Shown piece by piece: positions 55,436 through 64,000 of a DNA stretch of 64,000 nucleotides. The notes below the pieces were generated by a model. That model did not search any database. It saw nothing but the letters and a program-made list of their open reading frames with translations, and had not been told where the DNA came from. The stretch's first letter is position 1. Each line of letters opens with the position of its first letter. Origin of the DNA: Calamus simplicifolius (taxonomy: Eukaryota; Streptophyta; Magnoliopsida; Arecales; Arecaceae); assembly GCA_900491605.1 (NCBI GenBank), contig UESW01005010.1:186001-250000 (forward strand). Direction: 5' to 3'. The position numbers and the translations under genes were made by a program.

Positions 55436-56628
55436 GCAATAACCGTTGCATGAAAACATGGCAGTCATGACTCTTCATGCCAAACAACTTGAGCTTATGC
55501 ATGTCCACACACCTACCGATATTTGAAGAATAACCATCTGAAAATTTTAACCCTCTAACCCAGTTACATAAAACTTCTTATGAATTTCTGTCAAGAGTGT
55601 AACAAGCTTTAGGATAGGTTCCGTCAGCATTCCTCCTGAAATAACCTCTTTGGAATACTGATTAAGTTCTTCTCTCGATTTTGCAGTATCTTTGGTTTTT
55701 TCTGGGATGTTTAGCACCGTGTTAAATATGTTATCAAAGAAAATTTTCTCAATATGCATAATATCCAAGTTGTGCCGGATGAGATTTATGCTCCAATACG
55801 GTAAATTCCAAAAAATACTCCACTTCTTCCAATTATGTTCTTTACATATACAGCCATTTATTCTATATGTATCTTTCCAAGCATACATCAACCCCAAATG
55901 CTCTATAGTATCAAATATATCTGTGCCAAACCTAACCAGTTTGGCAAATTTTGTGACTACTTTGTTCTTCCGAAAGGCGACAAGTTCCGCCTATAAGGAT
56001 GATTTAAAGGCAATAACTTTCTATGATTATCAAACCATGACTTCTTACCACTCTTCTACAATGTTAATGCATCAAAATCATCCATGCAATAAGGGCACGC
56101 CTTATGCCCAGTAGTGCTCCAACCAGACAACATTACATATGCCAAGAAGTCACTGATTGTTCATATCAAAGCAGCTCTCATGATGAAATTTTGTTTCATA
56201 GAAATGTCGTAGGCTATGACTCTATTTTTCATAACATTTTTAATTTGGCCACCGATGATTGCAATAAGACATCAATCTTTTCCTTTGAATTTGATGGTCC
56301 TTGAACCAAAACTATCAAAAACATTGCAGTATCTTTCATAAACTTCATGGAGGAAGGTTATATACAGTCAGTATCATAGGCCAACATAAATATTGTTTTC
56401 CCACTTGACCAAATGGTTGGAATCCATCGGTACAAAGACTTAATCTCACATTCCTTATATCTTTAGCGAAATCAGGATGATTTTCATTGAAATGCTTCTA
56501 AGCTTTGAATATGATGGATGCCGCATTTCATCTTCTTTAGATTCATATTCGGCATGCCATCTCGTATTAGCAGCTGTAGACTCAGATCTGTATAATCTCT
56601 GTAGGAGTGGAGTAAGAGGGAAGTAGTG
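55436..56628 (-). pseudogene. TNP2-type CACTA transposase, central part
   Basis: On the minus strand the segment from 56628 reads YFPLTPLLQRLYRSESTAAN and TRWHAEYES. Further on, 55897-55547 has WKKWSIFWNLPYWSINLIRH, NLDIMHIEKIFFDNIFNTVL and KTKDTAKSREELNQYS. These are well conserved TNP2 blocks. Near 55440-55500 it reads MHKLKLFGMKSHDCHVFMQR, which joins MPIAFREL at 44144 across the copia insertion. Several stops are present. The N-terminal part is cut off by the second copia element at 56629. Confidence 0.88.
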
Positions 56629-58225
56629 TGTTGGCCCAGATGGCAACCCAAGAGGGGGGATGAATTGGGTTCTTTAAAAATTTAACACTTAAAACTTAAA
56701 ACCAATTTTCTCAAAGATTAAGTATACTAGTGAAGTGATGCAATAATTTAAAGCACAAAGAGAGAAAGATAGAGACAAATAGCACGACAAACACACAAAA
56801 ATTTATAGTGGTTCAGTGTATCCCATACCTATATCCATTCCCAAGCAACTCTTGGGTCCACACTATAATTGAGTTGTTTTACAAGCTCACAACTCCAACT
56901 TGTTATTTTACACGGGGTCATAACGAATCCAGCCGATTTTCACGGGTTTACCAGCATAAAACCCAAACCCAAGCTAAACTAGCTTGTTTTCGAGGTAAAC
57001 TACTCAACTAATTCAATCCCCCCGATTGAATTAGTAAACACTAAATCAAATTAATGTTTACAACAATGGAAAGCTCCTTAAATGAGCAAATAAGCAATAT
57101 AAGTAAACAAAGGTAAGAAAAGCCTAATTGAAGCAATGTGGATTTGAGTTTTTCTTCTTTTCTTCTTTTCCTTTCTTCTTCTGAATGAGCTAACTGGATT
57201 TGAACTCTGAATCTTGAATGAGGCTCATTAAAGAAAGGTTGAAAATTTAGGGCTCTAGCTCATCTTCTTCAAATCGGATGAAATCCTTCGGATTTTGATC
57301 TTTGAAGGCTTTGGATTTCTCTTCTATCTCTCAATAACAATTGGCCTTAAGCACAGAGATTTTTCCTCTTGAAAACTAGATGATTTCTCTCTTTCTATTT
57401 TTGATTTTTTTCTCTATTTTTTCCTCTTTTTCTGCTCTCTTTCAAACGGATGAATCCCTCCTTTTTATAGAGTCTTAATCCGAGATTAGGTGAGAAATAG
57501 CCATTACAAAGTACCTTGGATGCTTCCTTACGCAAAGAAATGTATCCATTGAGAGTTAGGTGAGAAAATATATCTGTTAGAATCCGATCTGGCACTTTTG
57601 AAAATCGTCCTTGATAGGTTGGAGTCGGCTCCAACTTTTTATGTGTTGGCTCCAAATCGTATTTCCATAAATAGCAAAAATTGATTTGATGTAGAGTTGG
57701 CTCCGACTTTGCAAAGTGTCGACTCCTCGCTAACTGTAGTCGGCTCCCGATTTCTGAAGTGTCGGCTCTGAGAATTACTCTGAAAAAATACAGTCTCTGT
57801 AACTCAGGTTAGAGTCGGCTCCCGAAATCCATGTGTTGACTCCGGCTTCTAAAGCAGAAAACAGTTTCTCTGTATCTCAGGTTGGAGTCAGCTCCATCTT
57901 TTCATGTATCGGCTCCGAAACCTCAGGTGTCAGCTCCGAAACTCTAGGTGTCGACTCTGAACCGTGCCAAAAATATACAACTGCTCTGATACACTATGGA
58001 GTCAGCTCTAATGGTTCTAGGTGTCGGCTCCAAGTTCTGAACTTAAATAAATTCCATTGAAACTTGGTTCAAAACTGATTTCTAAGTGCCATTTGGATAA
58101 ATAACCAATCTTAATTCCTGAAACACTTATCAAATCTATCAGAAATACAATGAATATACTCATGGCTTTTGTTAATCATCAAAATCAATAATTGGGTAAA
58201 TAATTTCTCAATAATTTTCCCAACA
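56629..58225 (-). repeat. 3' LTR of the minus-strand copia element
   Basis: 1597 bp, TGTTGGCCCAG at the low end and CCCAACA at the high end. On the minus strand a TATAAAAAG box lies at 57461-57469, with a field of GTCGGCTCC repeats upstream (57600-58060). The minus-strand frame 57395-57655 and others here are not genes. Confidence 0.85.
57600..58060 (-). repeat. GGAGTCGGCTCC / GTGTCGGCTCC repeats in the LTR
   Basis: About 14 copies of GAGTCGGCTCC or GTGTCGGCTCC-type motifs, often paired at about 20-40 bp. The full palindrome would be GGAGTCGACTCC. On the minus strand they sit upstream of the TATA box, the same placement as in the other copia element. Confidence 0.85.
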
Positions 58226-58512
58226 ATCTCTTCCTTTTTGATGATGACAAAAACATTGAGTATATGCATAATTATCAAAGTATTTACATTTAAGGTTAAG
58301 CTCCCCCTTAATGTGGTAGCTCCCTCTATGTGTGTGCATATGTTAAGTTCATTGAAACTTTTATGCATATCTTAATTCCATGTGATATTAATTATATTTA
58401 ACATGCATATAAGTACCATTCTTTCATTAATTGATTATGCATATATAAGTATCTCTTCTCTCATTATTTTTATGCATATACAAGAATCTCTTCTCCTCCT
58501 TTTTTGTAATCA
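58226..58512 (-). promoter_or_regulatory. Polypurine tracts of the minus-strand copia element
   Basis: On the minus strand: AAAAAGGAAGAGAT adjacent to the LTR (58226-58239), TAAGGGGGAGCTTA near 58298-58311, and ACAAAAAAGGAGGAGAAG near 58490-58507. The LTR-adjacent tract is identical to the one at 53351-53362. Confidence 0.75.
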
Positions 58513-58863
58513 ACAAAAAGGATTAGAAGGTGCATTAAGACTTAAATTAACATCAATCATAGAAATCAAATTCGAAGTTCAAAACAAAGTCCAAGTCAAT
58601 TATTAAAATTCAAGTATGATATTCATTGAATACTCAAAACTTCATTACATCATTCATAAAGTTAAATACTTCATTACATCATACTTCATTACATCATTCA
58701 ACAAAATACTTCATTACATCATTCATATAATCTAAACATCAAAGACTAATTACATCAAAATGTAAATCAAACATCAAAAGCTAATAACATCAAAATCTAA
58801 GAAGTCTTTTAAGCTCTTCTAAGATCTTTCCCATTCCTTCACTTTGGATTTTGATAAATTCAT

Positions 58864-60179
58864 TCAGTCTTCTGTCAATAAAAGCAGATGCAACTGTAAT
58901 TTTCTCTTGTAACTCTGCATTGCACTTAGAATAATTATCAGAATCTCCTCCAATGTCCTTGATCTTCTAAAAATGTGCATAAGATCAGTCTTCAAGGCTT
59001 CTGAAGAAGTTCCGAAGGATGATTCAATTCTGCTTACTCTATCTTCTAAGGAATAGTACATTTCCCTCAAGCTCATAAGTCTACTATCTAGCTCAATCTT
59101 TATTTCTTCTTTATGACTAGCAAAGAGTTCCTTTAATTGTACCAACTGAGCATTAGAAAAACCAGATGAAGGAGCAGAAATAGATGCAGGTGCTAGAGTA
59201 GGTGCTGGTGGTGGTGATGATCTATTAGGCTTAGGTAAAGAATGCCTCACTGATGGAACAGCCACCAATGGTGCAGCAGCTCCAATATCAGCTGCCTTGT
59301 CCTCCAGATATCCTTTCCTTTTCCAATTTTCATCCACCTTCACGAACCCCATCCGATGCACAGTTGCTAAACTATAATAATCAGTGTGCCTTAAGTTCTT
59401 CTTGGGTTCATTATCTGAAATAACTATCCCTTGGCTTTGGAATGCTAATGTCAAAACCATGACATAAGGTAAAGTGGATCTCTTCTTGTTCCCAGCTTCA
59501 GCCATGTACCAGATCATCATACCAGCTAAATTAATTTGTTGTCCTGTCAGAACACTATCCATTATAACAATGTCTCGCTCCGAGATATACTCAAATTTGC
59601 TGGTCTTAGGAAATAAAATTCGACCATAAAATTATGAAGTAATCTTAATTCAAGGGGCAACTGGTTTGCCCTAAATTCTTCAAATTCAGTGACCTTCCTT
59701 CCTAGCATTCTTGACAATGCACTTGATCTCTCACTATGAATATTTGCTATAAGTCCAGTAACATGAATCCATAAAAGGTTTCCTAGAATCTTCAAAGTTA
59801 GATGAATTCTTTTCCCTCTAACAGAACTTACTATACCTTCATCTCCTCTTGAAAGATTGAAATAAAATTCTTTGACTAAGGCAGGGTAAGTGGGTAAATC
59901 AAGAGAACACACCTTATCCCAACCTAATTCTTTTAATTGCCACCCAATGGAGAAACCATCTTCCTCAAAGAAATAAAAATCTACCTTTCTGCCCATAGTA
60001 ATCACACGGCCAGCAAGGGTGTCGATTTGAGGTGAGAAGGGACTTGGAACAGCACTTGGTGTGGATGCCGATGAAGAAGATGAAGAACTCGATGAAGGCT
60101 GCCTCACTGGATGCCTCACGGTTCGTTTCCCGATCGTCACTGCTCTACCAAACACGGATCCCCTATGTTTGGGTGCCAT
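58864..60179 (-). pseudogene. Envelope-like extra ORF of the minus-strand copia element, one frameshift
   Basis: ATG at 60179 begins MAPKHRGSVFGRAVTIGKR, then a serine-rich stretch, and RKVDFYFFEEDGFSIGWQLK, LPLELRLLHNFMVEFYFLRP. A single frameshift near 59562 separates it from the continuation (59562-58864) with GQQINLAGMMIWYMAEAGNK, MGFVKVDENWKRKG, a proline/serine-rich segment and a coiled coil (LVQLKELFASHKEEIKIELD). The total is about 435 residues. Putative plant transposon or envelope-like proteins of this kind occur in the Sirevirus group. It is much better preserved than the copy at 50844-52496. The function is unproven, and I see no clear signal peptide or fusion-like segment. Confidence 0.7.
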
Positions 60180-60788
60180 TGAGTGCTAAGGAGTGGTTAA
60201 TTTAAGAAATTTTGGGTTTTGGGAAGAGTTGGAGAGAGTTTGGAAGGGTTAGAAGTCGATTGAAATGAAAGAGGAGTCGGCTCTACCCTAGATAAGTCAA
60301 CCTGGGACCACTTGGAGTCGACTCCCGCAAAGCGAGGTGTCGGCTCCAGGTCGCTAACATAGTCAGTGCCCAAAGTGGAGTCGACTCTGGAAAAGCAGGT
60401 GTCGGCTCCAAAGTCTTAGACAAAACAGGAGTCGACTCCGATACCAGAGGAGTCGGCTCCAAGATAGTTTCAGAAAAAAAATAAAGAGTTTCAAAGGATC
60501 TGAAACTTGTTCGGATTGACATCAAATTTTGGCTAAATCAACTTTGGAATGTGATGAATCAAGGGGTTCAAATATATAGATAAATCATCCTTAAAATTAT
60601 AAAAAAATTAGAAAAAATGATTGAATTCTAGATAATCATTCCAAGGAGATTTAAAGTTCATTCCAATGGATTACAAACTCCTAATTCTCCTCTAAGATAA
60701 CAAAATCTTTATTCACTTAAGGGTTTTGTAAAAATGTCAGCTAATTATTCATCAGTACTAACATAATCAAGAGAAATATCATTATTAG
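60180..60788 (-). promoter_or_regulatory. Spacer with palindromic GGAGTCGACTCC motifs upstream of the envelope-like ORF
   Basis: GGAGTCGACTCC-type palindromes at 60314-60325, 60377-60388 and 60428-60439 alternate with GTGTCGGCTCC motifs. They lie about 80-280 bp upstream of the ATG at 60179 on the minus strand. The same motifs fill the LTR upstream of its TATA box. No coding frame is supported between 60530 and 60788. Confidence 0.6.
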
Positions 60789-62405
60789 CTACATGTTCTC
60801 TAATAAAATGATATCTAATTTCAATGTGTTTAGTTCTTGAATGTTGGATTGGATTTTAGTTAAATTGATTGCACTAGTGTTATCACATCTAATTGGTGTT
60901 TTATCAAGTGTTATACCATAATCTTCAAGTTGTCGCTTAATCCAAAGGATTTGAGCATAGCAACTTCCAGCTGCAACATATTCAGCTTCAGCAGTTGATA
61001 ATGCAATCGAATTTTGCTTTTTGCTAAACCAAGAGATTAAGTTACTTCCTAAAAATTGGCATGCACCACTTGTACTCTTTCTATCTAATTTACAACCAAC
61101 ATAATCAGAATCAGTATATGCAATCAAATTTAATGTTGAGTCTCTAGAATACCATAATCCTACATTTTTAGTTCCATTTAGATATCTAAGTATTCTTTTT
61201 ACTGCAATTAAGTGAGATTCTTTAGATTTAGATTGATATCGTGCACATAAACATACTGCAAACATGATATCTGGTCTACTAGCTATTAAATAAAGTAGTG
61301 AACCGATCATACCTCTGTAATATTTTTGATCAACAGGCTTACCATATTCATCTTTATCTAACTTGCATGAAGGACTCATTGGTGTTCCGAGAGGTTTGAC
61401 TTGTTTCATACCAAATTTCTTGAGAATTTTTTTTGTGTAATTTGTTTGATTGATGAAAATTTTCTCTCTTTCTTATTTGATTTGAAGTCCTAGGAAGAAG
61501 TTCTCCCATCATGCTCATTTCGAATTCACCCTGCATTAACTTAGCAAATTCTTGACACAAAAGATTGTTAATAGCACCGAATATAATGTCATCTACATAA
61601 ATTTGTACTACCAATAAATCTTTTTCTTTTCTTTTCAAAAATAAGGTTTTATCAACATTTTCTCTAGAAAAATCATTTTCAATTAGAAATTTGCTTAATC
61701 TATCATACCAATTTCTAGGTGCTTGTTTTAAACCGTATAGTGCTTTGTGTAATTTAAAAACATGGTTTGAAAATTCATGATCTTCAAAACCTGATGGTTG
61801 TTCTACATAAACTTCCTCATTTATAAAATCATTTAAAAATATACTTTTAACATTCATTTGAAATAAATTAATGTTCATATGACATGCAAATGCAAGTAAT
61901 AGCCTAATTGCTTCTAATCTAGCTACAGTGCAAAGGTTTCATCAAAATCAATTCCTTCTTCTTGATTATATCCTTTTGCAACGAATCTAGCTTTATTTCT
62001 AATTACTATGCCATTTTCATCTAATTTATTTCTAAATGCCCATTTAGATCCTATTACAGAATGACCTTTGGGTCTATCAACTAAGGACAATATATTATTC
62101 CTAGTAAATTGATTTAATTTCTCTTGCATAGCTAACATCCAATTATTATCTTTTTCAGTTTCTTCAATAGTTTTGGATTCTATATGAGACACAAATGCAA
62201 GATGATTATTGATGTTTCTCATTGATGATCTAGTTCTTACTCCTTGAGATGGATCACCTATGATTAAATCCTTAGGATGACCATAAGCATATCTCCAATC
62301 TCTAGGTAGATCTACATCATTATGAGTAGTATCAATAACATCATCGCTAGGTGAGTCATTATCTTTAGCTTCTTGTTCAGGGTCTGAAGATACATCTATA
62401 TTCAA
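60789..62405 (-). pseudogene. Copia reverse transcriptase and RNase H
   Basis: On the minus strand, 62405-61923 has HSVIGSKWAFRNKLDENGIV and ARFVAKGYNQEEGIDFDETF. After a small break, 61878-61354 has LFQMNVKSIFLNDFINEEVY, KALYGLKQAPRNWYDRLSKF and the catalytic YVDDIIFGAI. After a frameshift near 61470, 61409-60789 has LGTPMSPSCKLDKDEYGK, YTDSDYVGCKLDRKSTSG and IALSTAEAEYVAAGSCYAQI. Only a few breaks are visible; this copy is better preserved than the plus-strand one. Confidence 0.9.
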
Positions 62406-63265
62406 TTTTTCAATATCTCTTTCAAGCCAAATTGTATCTTCCTCATCATCAATCTTTTCAAACTTGATGCTAAAGATTCATCAAATACTACATGAATTAA
62501 TTCTTCTACAATTAAATATTTCTTATTAAATACTCTATATGTTTTACTAAATGTTGAATAACCTAAAAATATTCCTTCATCAGATTTGGCGTCAAATTTC
62601 CTAAGATTATCTTTACCATTATTATGAATAAAACATCTACAACCAAATGCATGAAAATAACTAATGCTAGGTTTCTTATTATGCCATAGTTCATAGGGAG
62701 TTTTCTTAAGAATTGGCCTAATTAAAGCTCTATTAAGGATGTAACATGCTGTGCTTATAGCTTCCGCTCAGAAGTACTTTGGGAGTTGGCTTTCACATAG
62801 CATGGTGCGGGCCATATCTTCTAATGTTCTATTTTTTCTTTCTATGACTCCGTTTTGTTGTGGTGTTCTAGGTGCAGAAAAATTATGATGAATGCCATTT
62901 TCAATACAGAAATTTTCAAATTGATGATTTTCAAATTTTGTGCCATGATCACTTCTAAGAGACACTATGGTGTTGTTTTTCTCATTTGTGACTTTCTTGA
63001 AGAATTTCAGGAATATCGAGAAAGTCTCATCTTTGTGAGCCAAAAATAAAACCTAAGTATATCTAGAGTAATCATCTACTATTACAAGACTATATTTCTT
63101 TCCTCCTAGACTAGTGGTTCTAGTAGGTCCAAAAAGGTCCATATGAAGTAGTTCGAGTGGCCTAGTAGTTGAAACAATATTTTTAGATTTGAAAGAATTT
63201 CTAGTTTATTTTCCAAATTGGCACATATCACAAATTCTATTATTTTTAAAATCTAGTTTTGGAAG
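62406..63265 (-). pseudogene. Copia integrase core
   Basis: The minus-strand frame 63043-62768 has VSLRSDHGTKFENHQFENFC, APRTPQQNGVIERKNRTLED and ARTMLCESQLPKYF, which include the second catalytic D and the E. Downstream, about 62710-62520, NKKPSISYFHAFGCRCF and SDEGIFLGYSTFSKTY-like blocks follow in broken frames. A stop at 62768 lies in the WAEA segment. Confidence 0.88.
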
Positions 63266-63730
63266 TCATTTAACTAAATCCATTCTAATTAATTTTAAAA
63301 TTAAGTGTGTGCTTGCGTGATCTAATCTACGATGCCATAGCCATCCAATCTCATTTACCTTAGCATTATCAGTAATTAACCAATGGTTACTAGTAGATAA
63401 ATTGTCTAGATCAATTAAGTACACATTGCCATTTCTATTACCAACAAATATAATGCTATTGTCTATGGGATTAGAAACAGTGCAAATAGAAGCTTCAAAG
63501 GAAACTTTGAAACCTTTATCACATAATTGGCTAATGCTAATTAGATTATGCTTTAAACCAACAACATATAAAATATTTTCTATAAAAGTGGATGGAGTTA
63601 TTTGAATTTTATCAAATCCCATAATTTGGCCTTTGCCATTGTCTCCAAAAGTAACAACTCCTCCTCTTTTATCTTTAAGGGTGATGAATTAATTTTTATC
63701 ACCCGTCATGTGTCTTGAGCAGCCACAATC
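63266..63730 (-). pseudogene. Copia protease end and pre-integrase domain
   Basis: On the minus strand the protease motif near 63695-63730 reads DCGCSRHMTGDKN, with C in place of the usual S of the D-S-G site, followed by a TAA. The frame 63622-63266 has ENILYVVGLKHNLISISQLC, CDKGFKVSFE and IGWLWHRRLDHASTHLILKL, the pre-integrase segment. Confidence 0.85.
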
Positions 63731-63904
63731 AAGGTATCACTTTTGTTTTGATCCTTTGGCCGCAAGACACTCCTGCAAGATAATCAAATCTTATGTTTAC
63801 ATATCCAAGCTTTCTTGGGTCCTTCATGGTTAGTCGCAATAAATATTATTCCTTTAGGAACCCATATTTTCTTTCTTTTAACCATTAAATTTTATTAGAT
63901 TTTC

Positions 63905-63965
63905 TAAAATTGCATTCATATGATTTATGTCCCTTTTTGTTACAACAATAACATGAAACATCATT
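63905..63965 (-). pseudogene. Gag zinc knuckle of the minus-strand copia element
   Basis: The minus strand reads CYCCNKKGHKSYEC, a CX2CX4HX4C nucleic-acid-binding knuckle just upstream of the protease. The remainder of gag is outside the window. Confidence 0.7.
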
Positions 63966-64000
63966 TTTCTTTATAAAGAAATTGTTGACATATTTTTATT

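Larger units (their letters stand above)
44141..55440 (+). mobile_element. Full-length Sirevirus-like Ty1/copia element, TSD GCAAT
   Basis: LTRs at 44146-46204 (2059 bp) and 53364-55435 (2072 bp) both start TGTTGA and end GGGCAACA. The perfect TSD GCAAT is at 44141-44145 and 55436-55440. Gag, protease, integrase, RT, RNase H and an envelope-like ORF follow in copia order, with several polypurine tracts before the 3' LTR. LTR length, the extra ORF and the multiple polypurine tracts fit the Sirevirus (Maximus/SIRE) group. Numerous stops show it is dead. It split the CACTA TNP2 gene. Confidence 0.94.
39986..64000 (-). mobile_element. CACTA (En/Spm) transposon, minus orientation, runs past the window
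   Basis: The left end reads CATTACAAGAAAATTCAGC, close to the CACTACAAGAAAA terminus of CACTA elements. Subterminal repeats follow, then a second-gene (TNPA-like) remnant and a TNP2-type transposase remnant, all on the minus strand. The body is interrupted by a hAT-like element (40868-41933) and two copia elements (44146-55435; 56629 onward). The opposite terminus is not seen, so the right limit given is only the window edge. Confidence 0.85.
56629..64000 (-). mobile_element. Second Sirevirus-like copia element, minus strand, partial in window
   Basis: Its 3' LTR is 56629-58225. Going up in coordinates come several polypurine tracts, an envelope-like ORF, RNase H, RT, integrase, protease and a zinc knuckle. 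The rest of gag and the 5' LTR lie past 64000. It is a different family from the 44146-55435 element but has the same layout. The 5 bp left of it are TAGTG; the matching TSD is outside the window. Confidence 0.92.

Noticed and set aside
55692..56304. Plus-strand frames of 140 and 66 codons
   Set aside because: They are antisense to conserved TNP2 blocks, which are the real former coding sequence.

Overview
The window is a dense, nested block of plant transposable elements. I see no ordinary cellular protein gene, tRNA or rRNA. The evidence for a flowering plant with a large, repeat-rich nuclear genome is the set of element types: Tat-type Ty3/gypsy retrotransposons with antisense extra ORFs, chromoviruses primed by initiator tRNA-Met, Sirevirus-like Ty1/copia elements with an envelope-like ORF, a CACTA (En/Spm) transposon, and hAT-like elements. 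I cannot name the species.

Layout, left to right. Positions 1-2762 are the 3' part of a Tat-like element: an antisense extra ORF, a polypurine tract, and an LTR filled with a 17-bp minisatellite. Positions 2834-14408 are a full-length but broken Tat element with 955/957-bp LTRs and target site duplication (TSD) GCAAC. It keeps gag, protease and half of RT, has lost the rest of pol, and carries a multi-exon antisense ORF. Positions 14505-37929 are one old gag-protease-only chromovirus (LTRs about 1.34 kb) blown apart by three later insertions. (a) A 10.5-kb non-autonomous element at 14591-25099 (TSD CAGAC) sits in its 5' LTR; this has 2.5-2.7 kb LTRs and several satellite arrays, and itself holds a 710-bp solo LTR (TSD TGGTC). 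(b) A copia solo LTR at 27486-29347 (TSD ACTGC) lies between gag and protease. (c) A nearly complete chromovirus on the minus strand at 30309-36685 lies in its 3' LTR.

After a short non-coding stretch with a 1.03-kb inverted-repeat element (38055-39085, 8-bp TSD), a minus-strand CACTA element starts at 39986 and runs beyond the window. It is broken by a small hAT-like element (40868-41933), by a full-length Sirevirus-like copia element on the plus strand (44146-55435, TSD GCAAT), and by a second copia element on the minus strand (56629 to beyond 64000).

Nearly every coding region is decayed by stops and frameshifts; the least damaged is the 30309-36685 chromovirus. The less ordinary signals are these. 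Satellite arrays in separate elements share a GGCGGCC core. Both copia elements carry a palindromic promoter-proximal repeat that reappears just upstream of the envelope-like ORF. Intact TSDs allow most of the insertion order to be read directly.
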